Below are positions 7,283-15,385 of a DNA stretch of 17,608 nt, piece after piece. Origin of the DNA: Balneolaceae bacterium (GTDB taxonomy: Bacteria; Bacteroidota; Rhodothermia; Balneolales; Balneolaceae); the NCBI GenBank assembly GCA_007126675.1, contig SLAU01000100.1, positions 1 through 17,608 on the forward strand, given 5' to 3'. The notes under the pieces are model-generated. The model saw only the letters and a program-made list of their open reading frames with translations, made no database searches and was not told where the DNA came from. The translations under genes were made by a program, and so were the position numbers. The stretch's first letter is position 1, and each line of letters starts with the position of its first letter.

Positions 7283-9760
7283 ATGAAAAACATATACAAG
7301 TTTCTTATCGCTGTAATTCTTTTTGGGTTTGCCTCTGCCGATCTGTTGCATGCCCAGCAAGAAGTTACGATTCGTGATTTAAATACCTACACGCAAGTAC
7401 CTTCTTCTCAGGCTGTGCTGCCGGATCATCCATTAGTGGGCGAAGAAGTAGTATTTGATGCCGTTATTATGTCTTACCCAAGAAATTCTGGTCTGGCCAG
7501 TATCACTGATGCTGGGCAACCGGGGCGTATTCACGTATTTTTAATGGATGTGAATGCAGCAGAAGAGGGGCTGGATGGAATGTTTATGCAAATTGTTGAC
7601 CCGGGTGCTACCAGGGATGTGATTGAAACACTGTTTCCCGGTGAGGTAATACGAGTAACCGGTGAACATACTTTCTTTAATAATACAGTTCAGTTCGACC
7701 CTACTGACGTGGAGATACTTGGTAACGTTAATGATCCTGAATATGCGGATCTGGAACCGTTGATGGAGCCAACAACGATTGCTCTTTCGGAGCTGAATAT
7801 GCCATCACCGCAAGATGGTTTGCACAGGTGGAATCCCGAAAACTATACAAAGTATATCAACAGATATGTAAGGATTGAAGGGCTGGAAGTACTCACCAGG
7901 GAGATCGATGATACCGGTCGCCCATGGTACATTCTTACCGATGGAAATACAATTCTGACTTCTAATGATACATCATTGAGATTTAGAAATGATCGGGATA
8001 ATTATGCTTTTGACCCTGAAACGGGAGAAGGGCTTGGCTACAACTACAGAAGAATAGCAGATGGTGGTCCTGACGGTCCTTTTGTGCCGCCGGCACCCGG
8101 TTCAATTGTTGATATTTCCGGTTACGTTGTTGTAAATACATTTAACCCTGCAGCACTTGATGAAAGCGGCCCGCAATCTACACTGAAAATTGTTCCATGG
8201 GACGATGGTGTAGTTTGGCAGAACGATGGGGACGATCCCAATGACAGGCTTACACCCCCGGGATGGCCAAATGACCTTATTGTGCAGGGTTTTGCTCCTA
8301 TCCTTACCGAATTTGAAGTTACACCGGGCGAAGATGAATCAGTATTTAATGATACAGAAGTATCTTTAAGTATCGATGTTCTGCTTCCTGAAGTTGATTA
8401 TACACTTGTATCTGTAGAAGTAGAATATGAAGTAATACCGTATACCGATGATGAAGGAGATCTGATAACCGAATCAATGACAGCTGCTGGTGGTGACACC
8501 TACGAGTTTACTTTTGAAACTCAGAATGATTTTACCACAGTAAATTATACAATCATAGCAACTGCTGAAACACCGGAAGGTGTTCAGACTTTCGGGCGCC
8601 AGAGCGGCACGTTCTTTGTTGAAAGTGAAACACAAACCTCACCGGCTGTTTTTTCACCCGGAGCAGGAACATATCTTAACCAGGTAGAAGTTACACTTAC
8701 TTCAGCAACTGAAGGTGCAACTATTTACTATACAACAGATGGTGAAACTCCGGATGAAAATTCATTAGAGTATATTTCTCCGCTTTCATTCACCGAATCA
8801 ACAACATTAACAACAATTGCTATTGCTGATGGTTTAGACGATAGCCCGGTTAATGCGCGATCATACCAGATCGATATTGATGTGACAGAAGTTTCTACAA
8901 TTGCTGAACTTCGTGCAGGTTTGCAGGATGGTACTCTGTATCAGTTTACAGGTGATGCAGTGGTCACTTATACAAGAACCAACAGAAATCAAAAGTATAT
9001 CCAGGACGACACGGCCGGAATTCTTATTGATGATCCGGGTACACCCAATATTCCTGATTCTTATGTAATTGGAACGGTATTAACTGATGTAGTGGGTTCT
9101 CTGACTACTTTCCAGGGTACTTTACAATTTACACCGGCGTTTAACCCCGGTGAACCTCAGGCAACTACTGATGTTGATCCGCCTTCACTTACACTGGCTG
9201 AACTTGGTCCTGAGCACATGTCAATGTTAGTAAGGATTGAAGATGTGAGCTTTGTTGATAGTGGTGAGTTTGCATCAGCTCAGAATTACAGTCTTGTGGA
9301 TGGATCAGTTGAACCAGAAGATGCAGTTACATTCAGAACTTCATTTACTGAATCTGACTATTTAGGAGAGCCGATTCCTGAAGGTGTTATTAATCTGGTT
9401 GGCTTAGTAAGTATATTTAACAATCAGCCCCAGTTAACAGCACGTTCACTTGCGGACTTTGAAGAGCCAACCTCCACTGATCACAGTGCAAATCCCTACA
9501 AATTCTCACTTTCACAGAATTTCCCGAATCCGTTTAACCCTTCAACACAAATCAACTACTCACTTGCTGAAACAGCAGATGTACGATTGGTTGTGTATGA
9601 TATTTTGGGACGACGGGTAGCCACACTTGTAAATGAAGTGCAAAATGCCGGTATTCATAGTATCAATTTTGATATGAGCCGTTATGCAAGTGGTACGTAC
9701 ATTTATCGTCTCGAGGCAGGTGACTTTGTATCTGTTAAGAAGATGATGTTAATTAAGTAA
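7283..9760 (+). CDS. T9SS type A sorted multidomain surface protein with duplicated OB-like units
   Basis: An 825-residue secreted protein. The signal peptide ends at residue 24 (LHA before Gln25). Two similar units flank the centre: residues ~27-307 and ~534-728. Matching landmarks are EVTIRDL / EVSTIAEL, VQFDPTD / LQFTPAF, YVRIEGLEVL / LVRIEDVSF, YILTDG / YSLVDG and a final DISGYVV / NLVGLVS strand; each resembles paired OB-like (DUF5689/YhcR-type) modules. Between them lie an Ig-like domain (~336-450) and a CHB_HEX_C-like domain (~453-532: GATIYYTTDGETP). Residues ~737-825 are a classical T9SS type A sorting domain with FPNPFNPST at 747-755, VYDILGRRV and a KKMMLIK end. It should cross the outer membrane by T9SS and be retained on the surface. 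OB-like and CHB_HEX-like modules usually bind polymers; the ligand is unknown. No catalytic site was seen. The gene ends just before an intrinsic terminator. Confidence 0.9.
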   Translation: MKNIYKFLIAVILFGFASADLLHAQQEVTIRDLNTYTQVPSSQAVLPDHPLVGEEVVFDAVIMSYPRNSGLASITDAGQPGRIHVFLMDVNAAEEGLDGMFMQIVDPGATRDVIETLFPGEVIRVTGEHTFFNNTVQFDPTDVEILGNVNDPEYADLEPLMEPTTIALSELNMPSPQDGLHRWNPENYTKYINRYVRIEGLEVLTREIDDTGRPWYILTDGNTILTSNDTSLRFRNDRDNYAFDPETGEGLGYNYRRIADGGPDGPFVPPAPGSIVDISGYVVVNTFNPAALDESGPQSTLKIVPWDDGVVWQNDGDDPNDRLTPPGWPNDLIVQGFAPILTEFEVTPGEDESVFNDTEVSLSIDVLLPEVDYTLVSVEVEYEVIPYTDDEGDLITESMTAAGGDTYEFTFETQNDFTTVNYTIIATAETPEGVQTFGRQSGTFFVESETQTSPAVFSPGAGTYLNQVEVTLTSATEGATIYYTTDGETPDENSLEYISPLSFTESTTLTTIAIADGLDDSPVNARSYQIDIDVTEVSTIAELRAGLQDGTLYQFTGDAVVTYTRTNRNQKYIQDDTAGILIDDPGTPNIPDSYVIGTVLTDVVGSLTTFQGTLQFTPAFNPGEPQATTDVDPPSLTLAELGPEHMSMLVRIEDVSFVDSGEFASAQNYSLVDGSVEPEDAVTFRTSFTESDYLGEPIPEGVINLVGLVSIFNNQPQLTARSLADFEEPTSTDHSANPYKFSLSQNFPNPFNPSTQINYSLAETADVRLVVYDILGRRVATLVNEVQNAGIHSINFDMSRYASGTYIYRLEAGDFVSVKKMMLIK

Positions 9761-9784
9761 GAAAGAAGTAATCAAACATTTAAT

Positions 9785-9814
9785 GGAGGGTTGCTTCCGG
9801 GCACCCTCCTTTTT
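9785..9814 (+). terminator. Intrinsic terminator/attenuator inside the surface locus
   Basis: GGAGGG (9785-9790) pairs with CCCTCC (9804-9809), and TGC (9792-9794) with GCA (9801-9803), leaving one bulged T and a six-base loop. Five T residues follow (9810-9814). It lies 24 bases after the stop of the upstream T9SS gene and only 14 bases before the ATG of the lipoprotein gene, too close for an ordinary downstream promoter. Partial readthrough, or regulated attenuation, would give less membrane machinery than cargo. Confidence 0.85.
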
Positions 9815-9828
9815 ATCAAAATTCGAAG

Positions 9829-11394
9829 ATGTACAAATACGCAGCAGTAATTTTAATTTTTTCATTCGCTGTTTTTGTTTCCTGCGAATCAGGACTTGAC
9901 GGCAACCTGAATGAAAATATGCCGCCATCAACCTCATTTACGGTTAACGAGATAAATCTCCCTGAAGGAGAACGTCTTGTAAGCCAGGTGAATATTTCCT
10001 GGTGGGGAGACGATCCCGATGGTTATGTAGTTGGTTTTGAGTTTTATATTGGAGACCCAACCGATGTATCGGATGAAGACTGGGAATTCACCACAAGAAA
10101 TGACAGTACGTTCGTGTTGCCGATCGAAGAAGGCCAGCAAGATGCGGATGTGCAATTTACTGTTCGTGCTATTGATAATGACGATGCAAGAGATCCTGAT
10201 CCGCCGTCACTTATTTTTCCTATCACAAATTCACCACCCAGCGTAAGTTTTAACAGTTTTGAAACACCCCCTGATACTACATACAGAATATCCAGTTTTG
10301 GGTTTACCGCATCAGATCCCGATGGGGAAGAGAATTTAAATCGCGTAGAAGTTGCATTAAATGATACCACTTCTGAAAATGCGTGGAAAGATATCGGGCT
10401 TGGTTTCAGTTTGATTACACTGCGCATTGACGATACGGTTGCAGATCCTGAAGCTGAAATTCTGCTTGGCCGTTCGGCAAGTCCTTCAGGTTTAATCCTG
10501 GAAACAGTGAATCTTAATGATGATAATGAGTTGTTTATCCGGGCAATTGATAATGCAGGTGCAATTAGTAATGTTATTTCTTACGAGTGGTTCGTAAAGC
10601 AACAAACTTCAAGGGTTCTTTTTCTGAATGATTTCCAGGGTTCTGCCGGCCCCTCACGGGTTCAGCTTCACGCTGATTTACTTGCTGCAAATGGTATAAC
10701 GGAGTTTGATTATATCGATATCTCCGACGGAAATCCTACCGGTGGCCGAAGAGTTCTTTTGTCACAGGCACTGCCTGACCGGTCCCTATCTAACCCAACA
10801 ACAAATTTAATGCTTGCTGAGTGGGATCATATTTACTGGATCTCAAATGATTTGCGCAGAAATATTGGTTACGCACTCGAAATTACATCCGAGTTCTTTG
10901 AACAGGGTGGTACAATGTTTGTTACTATGCCAACAACGTTTATAGCAAGTGATGAGCCTTCTATTCAGTTTCTGCCTTTTGAAAGAGTTGTACCGCGCCC
11001 AACCGATAACAGGCGTTTTGAAATAGCCTCCGGCTCTACCTTAACCCCTGATATAGGAATTGATGATCCGCCAGTAATTAGTTTCAGAAGGCGACAGCAA
11101 ACCTATCCGCCTATTGAACCGTTTGCTGAATCGCTACCATTGTTTGAAGCGGATTTCGATATTTTTGATCCTTTTACAAATACGCGTGAGCCATTTGATG
11201 GCTCAAGGCTTGTAGGTGCTACGGATCCTGATGAAAACCTGATCTTTTTCGGGATAGATTTTAACGAATTTTCAACTCCTGATAATTCTGCATGCATTCC
11301 TGCAGCCGAGGCCGGTGATGGCGATCTGCCTTGCAGTGAACTTGACAGATTGATTGAGCTATTAGTAATTGACCTGCTTGGTTTCCAGCAATAA
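9829..11394 (+). CDS. Surface-locus lipoprotein: two Ig-like domains and an alpha/beta domain
   Basis: A 521-residue predicted lipoprotein: a hydrophobic segment ends in VFVSC with the lipidated Cys at 19. Residues ~30-125 form an Ig/FnIII-like domain (ISWWGDDPDGYVVGFEF, then VRAIDNDD); residues ~130-255 form a second (SPPSVSFNSF, ASDPDGEENL, IRAIDNAG). Residues ~260-521 look like a Rossmann/GATase1-like alpha/beta domain (RVLFLNDF, WDHIYWISND, FFEQGGTMFVTMP, LIFFGIDF), with no convincing catalytic Cys/His pair, so it is probably a binding domain. Two cysteines near the C terminus (CIPAAEAGDGDLPC) could form a disulfide. It begins 14 bases after a terminator and ends 15 bases before the TonB-dependent receptor start, so it is a candidate partner lipoprotein for that receptor, although it is not SusD-like. 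Surface exposure is inference. Confidence 0.8.
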   Translation: MYKYAAVILIFSFAVFVSCESGLDGNLNENMPPSTSFTVNEINLPEGERLVSQVNISWWGDDPDGYVVGFEFYIGDPTDVSDEDWEFTTRNDSTFVLPIEEGQQDADVQFTVRAIDNDDARDPDPPSLIFPITNSPPSVSFNSFETPPDTTYRISSFGFTASDPDGEENLNRVEVALNDTTSENAWKDIGLGFSLITLRIDDTVADPEAEILLGRSASPSGLILETVNLNDDNELFIRAIDNAGAISNVISYEWFVKQQTSRVLFLNDFQGSAGPSRVQLHADLLAANGITEFDYIDISDGNPTGGRRVLLSQALPDRSLSNPTTNLMLAEWDHIYWISNDLRRNIGYALEITSEFFEQGGTMFVTMPTTFIASDEPSIQFLPFERVVPRPTDNRRFEIASGSTLTPDIGIDDPPVISFRRRQQTYPPIEPFAESLPLFEADFDIFDPFTNTREPFDGSRLVGATDPDENLIFFGIDFNEFSTPDNSACIPAAEAGDGDLPCSELDRLIELLVIDLLGFQQ

Positions 11395-11409
11395 TAAACT
11401 CTACTGATT

Positions 11410-14346
11410 ATGCGAAACATCTTATTGCTACTATTTGTACTGCTTGCAACCACAACCTTAGCACACGCTCAAACCGGGACAATAACCGGTACGGTAATAG
11501 ACCGTGATACTGGTGAACCCTTGTATGGTGTAAACATTCTTGTAAGAGGAACTTCATTCGGGGCTGTAACCAATTTTGATGGTGAGTATGAAATCCGAAA
11601 CATACGGCCCGGTGAGTATTCTGTAGAATATCGTTATATCGGATATGAACGCACATTGGTAACCGGAATACGAGTTGAAGCAGGCGAAGCAACCGAAATA
11701 GACGTAGAACTTGGCCAGCAGCCACTTAGTGCTGATGAAGAACTTGTAGTAATTGGCGAGAGACCAATTTTTGATGTAGAGCGCTCTTCAACGGGATCAT
11801 CATTTAGCCGTGAGCAGATTGCAGCTGCTCCGGTTATGCGGGTCGAAGATGTAGTAGGTATGACTGCCGGTGTGGTGCGTGACCCAACCGGTCTTTACAT
11901 CAGAGGCGGACGTGCCAGTGAAACAGGTTTTATTGTAGATGGAGTTTCTGCACAGGACCCGCTTGCCGGTACCGGATTCGGTCTTGATCTCGGTTCAAAT
12001 GCTTTCTCAAGTGTTGAAGTTACAACCGGAGGTATGGATGTGGAGCATGGAAATGCCACATCGGGAGTAGTTGTGGTTGAAACTCAGACAGGCGGCGATG
12101 AGTACAGCGGCTCATTTAGTCATATGCGTGATAATCCGGGAAGGGCGACAAACACATCTTCAAACTTTTTTACGGATACTTTTGAATTGACTCTTGGCGG
12201 CCCGGAACCGATCACCGAAAATATTCTTCCCGCACTTGGAATTAATATTCCCGGCGATCTCTATTTCTTTATGACTGCTCAAGCCAGTATGACAAACGAG
12301 TTTATGGGCTTTACAGCAAATCAGGTTCAAACTTCAATGATAGATAGCGATTTCTGGTCTCCAAGACAGGATAATCGCTGGAACGGGATGTTTAAACTTA
12401 CGTACCGTCCCTCTACCGGAAAGCGTGTTGAAGCTGCATACCAGCGATCTCTGACAATTAATCAAAATACACGAATGCTTCAGATTGTGGGTGACGATGT
12501 GCAGATAAGGCCCGGGCACCAGTTCTTTTTCCAGGAAAACCTTGATAATGCAAACACCTATGCGCACGACAGTAAACTCGCTTATGTGAAATGGACCCAT
12601 GCGATTTCGAGCCAAATGTTTTACGAGTTGCAGGTTAGCCGGCTTTTTACAAGACTGCGAGCAGATGCAAACGGCCGACACTGGAGGCCCGAATCGGTTG
12701 ATGGTGAGTTTGATGCCCGCAGTATTGTAGTATGGCCGGTTGATGTTTTTGAAGCCGGTGATGATTTTAACTATGTATTGCCGGGTCCCGGTTTTGCGAA
12801 CAATGGAGGAATCGCTACGCTATGGCACGATCATTACGCTGAAGAATATACCATTCGAGGTAGTTTAACCCGCTACCTGTTCGACGAAACAAACAGGCTG
12901 CGGGCCGGTTTTGAAATGAAATTTATGGAGTACCAGTGGATCGATATTACGCGACCATGGGTAGGTGCCCCAATCGAAATTGAAGATGGAGTATTTTCTG
13001 AAACAAACCGTTTAGGTTCTACTTCCGATATCTGGAATGTGAATCCTGCACGTGGTGCTTTTTATGTGAGTGATCAGATTCGCTATCGCGGATTGATTGC
13101 AAATATCGGATTAAGGCTTGAGTATTGGTTCCCCGGTGCCTACGTTGATAATTTTGTGGATGACCCGCTTTCACCGATTCCGGATGTAATCAGAGACGAT
13201 TACAAGAACGACACATACAGCTTTTTTGGACGCAGATTTAAGATGCGAATGCTGCCGCGAATTAACGTATCATTCCCGGTTCGCGAGAATATGATGATGT
13301 ACTTTAACTATTCTCACAAATCAAAACTGCCGCATCCTACTCATGTGTATGCCGGGCTTGATCCCTTTTTCCAGGACAGATCATTCCTGTCAAATCTGGG
13401 TAATCCAAACCTTGAACCGGAAGTGGATATTTCCTACGAAATTGGGTTCAGGTACCAGTTAACCTCCAACGATGCATTTAACTTTACGGCATTCTGGAGT
13501 GATAAATATGATTTTATTACCGCTGAACGAATTATCGTATTAGATGCCACGGGCCGGGAAACGGAAAGATCATTCAGAGTAAATGGTGACTTTGCCCGTG
13601 TAAGAGGAATTGAGATGTCGTATCTGAAGAGATACAGCCACTTCCTGCAAAGTACAATTAATGCCACCTATTCAAGGGCAGAAGGACTTAGCTCAACATC
13701 GAATGATGCGCTGAGAGATATTATTGCCGGCGGACAGGATATTGGTAATATTGTGGAAACTCCACTTGCCTGGGATCGTCCCATTGATATTAAAGCAAGT
13801 CTTATTTTCACATGGGATCGCCCGAATAACCCGCTTTTCGGTTTATCCCCTTTGAACCAATTCAGATTCTACCTTGGTGGCTCTTACAGAAGTGGTATTC
13901 GTTACACGCCGATGGAGTTCAGAGGGAATCAAAGACATCCGGTTACGGGTGAAGAAACATGGAGGCCCATTTACGAAAGGTCAACCGACCCCGCCGACAG
14001 ATTTTCAGCAACCGGAGAGCCGTGGATTATTTTTGACTTTAATTTAGAGAAATGGTTCGAAATAGGCGGAACCAGGCTAACTGCTAAACTGGAAATTACC
14101 AACCTGTTTAATGCAAAAAACCCTGCTATTATCAACCCGGTAACCGGCAAAGCATACCGTACAGATTACCCGACCGATACAGAAGCTCTGATTGCCCTGC
14201 GCGAAGACAGAAGTTACGATGTGCCGGCGAATGTGCGTGATCCGCGATATGTAGATCCTCGTGACAATAACAGGCCGGCTTACCTGAATCCGGCAAACTT
14301 TTTAGAGCAGCGCCATATTATGTTTGGCCTGTCAGTTAACTTTTGA
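11410..14346 (+). CDS. TonB-dependent receptor with carboxypeptidase-regulatory-like domain
   Basis: A 978-residue outer-membrane receptor. Signal peptide 1-20 (AHA before Gln21). Residues ~22-106 are a CarboxypepD_reg-like beta sandwich (GTVIDRDTGEPLYGVNI, FDGEYEIRNI). Residues ~120-228 are the plug domain (VVGMTAGVV, GLYIRGGR, GFIVDGVSAQDP, SSVEVTTGG). Residues ~235-978 are the 22-strand-type barrel, with a late FNFTAFWSD strand, LTAKLEITNLFNAKNP near the end, and a terminal MFGLSVNF with C-terminal Phe. The length is normal for Oar/CarboxypepD_reg-type receptors. It would import, or together with PorV handle, a substrate using TonB energy; the substrate is unknown. It lies 15 bases after the lipoprotein gene and 11 before a PorV-family gene. 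No SusD gene follows, so it is not a standard SusC. Confidence 0.93.
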   Translation: MRNILLLLFVLLATTTLAHAQTGTITGTVIDRDTGEPLYGVNILVRGTSFGAVTNFDGEYEIRNIRPGEYSVEYRYIGYERTLVTGIRVEAGEATEIDVELGQQPLSADEELVVIGERPIFDVERSSTGSSFSREQIAAAPVMRVEDVVGMTAGVVRDPTGLYIRGGRASETGFIVDGVSAQDPLAGTGFGLDLGSNAFSSVEVTTGGMDVEHGNATSGVVVVETQTGGDEYSGSFSHMRDNPGRATNTSSNFFTDTFELTLGGPEPITENILPALGINIPGDLYFFMTAQASMTNEFMGFTANQVQTSMIDSDFWSPRQDNRWNGMFKLTYRPSTGKRVEAAYQRSLTINQNTRMLQIVGDDVQIRPGHQFFFQENLDNANTYAHDSKLAYVKWTHAISSQMFYELQVSRLFTRLRADANGRHWRPESVDGEFDARSIVVWPVDVFEAGDDFNYVLPGPGFANNGGIATLWHDHYAEEYTIRGSLTRYLFDETNRLRAGFEMKFMEYQWIDITRPWVGAPIEIEDGVFSETNRLGSTSDIWNVNPARGAFYVSDQIRYRGLIANIGLRLEYWFPGAYVDNFVDDPLSPIPDVIRDDYKNDTYSFFGRRFKMRMLPRINVSFPVRENMMMYFNYSHKSKLPHPTHVYAGLDPFFQDRSFLSNLGNPNLEPEVDISYEIGFRYQLTSNDAFNFTAFWSDKYDFITAERIIVLDATGRETERSFRVNGDFARVRGIEMSYLKRYSHFLQSTINATYSRAEGLSSTSNDALRDIIAGGQDIGNIVETPLAWDRPIDIKASLIFTWDRPNNPLFGLSPLNQFRFYLGGSYRSGIRYTPMEFRGNQRHPVTGEETWRPIYERSTDPADRFSATGEPWIIFDFNLEKWFEIGGTRLTAKLEITNLFNAKNPAIINPVTGKAYRTDYPTDTEALIALREDRSYDVPANVRDPRYVDPRDNNRPAYLNPANFLEQRHIMFGLSVNF

Positions 14347-14357
14347 TTTAATCCAGG

Positions 14358-15380
14358 ATGTTTAAAAACTCTTTTGTTCGAAAACTTTCACAGCTATCAG
14401 TTTTACTGGTTGCAGCTATGTTTCTGTTGCATGATACTTCGGATGCTCAATCGCTTTTTCCATCATTGGGTGATTCAAGATCAGGCACCTCCGGTTTCCA
14501 GTTTTTAAAAATAAATGTGGATGCACGTTCTTCTTCCATGGGAAGTTCGAATGTAGCCGACGCGATGGACGGCTCTTCATTATATTTGAATCCTTCACTC
14601 TTATCTCAGATGGATCGCGATCAGGCGTATCTTGGCCACACTCAATATTTTGCAGATATTTCCCTGAATTACGCGGGGTATGTGCATACACGCACCTCTA
14701 CAGCTTTTGGTGCATCGCTGATGTACCTCGATTCCGGAGAGATGGATGAAACAACAGAGTTTAATCCGTTTGGAACGGGGCGTACATTCAGAACCGTACA
14801 CATGGCTGCTGCACTTACCTTTTCTCAGCAGCTTTCACATCTGTTTAGCTATGGTATTTCAGCGAAATATCTTGACGAACGTATTGAGGAAGTGCAGGCA
14901 CAAACCGTAGTGTTTGATTTTGGTTTCTTTTACAGAGTTGGCGATACCGGTTTGCGATTTGCAATCGGGCTGAACAATTTCGGATTCGACTCAACACCAT
15001 CAGGTGAAACTACCCGAACCACCCTTGACGGTCCTGTAACGGAAACAAATTTTGCTGAAATCTCTCCACCAACCATGTTTTTAATTGGTGCTGCTTTTGA
15101 TGCCTATGAAGGTGAAAATTTTGATGTAATTGTTACTGCGCAAGCTACTAATCCGGCTGATAATGCCGAAAGATTCAGTATTGGTTCAGAGTTAAAATTC
15201 ATTGACCGATTCTTCTTACGTGCAGGATATGAGTTTGGGGTTGATGAAGCTAAACTGCCCAGCGCCGGGGTTGGTTTTGAAGTGCCCTTGTTGAATTACA
15301 CTCTTGGCATTGATTATGGATTTAGCACCAGAGAAAGGCTTGGCAGCCTTCATCGGTTCGCACTAAAATTTAATTTATAA
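14358..15380 (+). CDS. PorV/PorQ-family outer-membrane beta-barrel protein
   Basis: A 340-residue protein of the PorV/PorQ (UPF0164-like) family. Signal peptide 1-30 (SDA before Gln31). The family signature is near the mature N terminus: FLKINVDARSSSMG (~48-61), then ADAMDGSSLYLNPSLLS. FadL-like barrel strands follow up to the final LHRFALKFNL. In T9SS, PorV binds cargo C-terminal domains at the SprA translocon and shuttles them to the attachment complex; PorQ-type paralogues are less well defined. Because this copy sits in a locus with two T9SS cargo genes, a shuttle dedicated to them is plausible. It may instead be a PorV-like channel partner of the receptor. A CCAGG stretch just before the ATG could serve as a ribosome binding site. 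The spacing is 11 bases from the receptor and 5 bases to the next gene. Confidence 0.88.
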   Translation: MFKNSFVRKLSQLSVLLVAAMFLLHDTSDAQSLFPSLGDSRSGTSGFQFLKINVDARSSSMGSSNVADAMDGSSLYLNPSLLSQMDRDQAYLGHTQYFADISLNYAGYVHTRTSTAFGASLMYLDSGEMDETTEFNPFGTGRTFRTVHMAAALTFSQQLSHLFSYGISAKYLDERIEEVQAQTVVFDFGFFYRVGDTGLRFAIGLNNFGFDSTPSGETTRTTLDGPVTETNFAEISPPTMFLIGAAFDAYEGENFDVIVTAQATNPADNAERFSIGSELKFIDRFFLRAGYEFGVDEAKLPSAGVGFEVPLLNYTLGIDYGFSTRERLGSLHRFALKFNL

Positions 15381-15385
15381 GCAGA

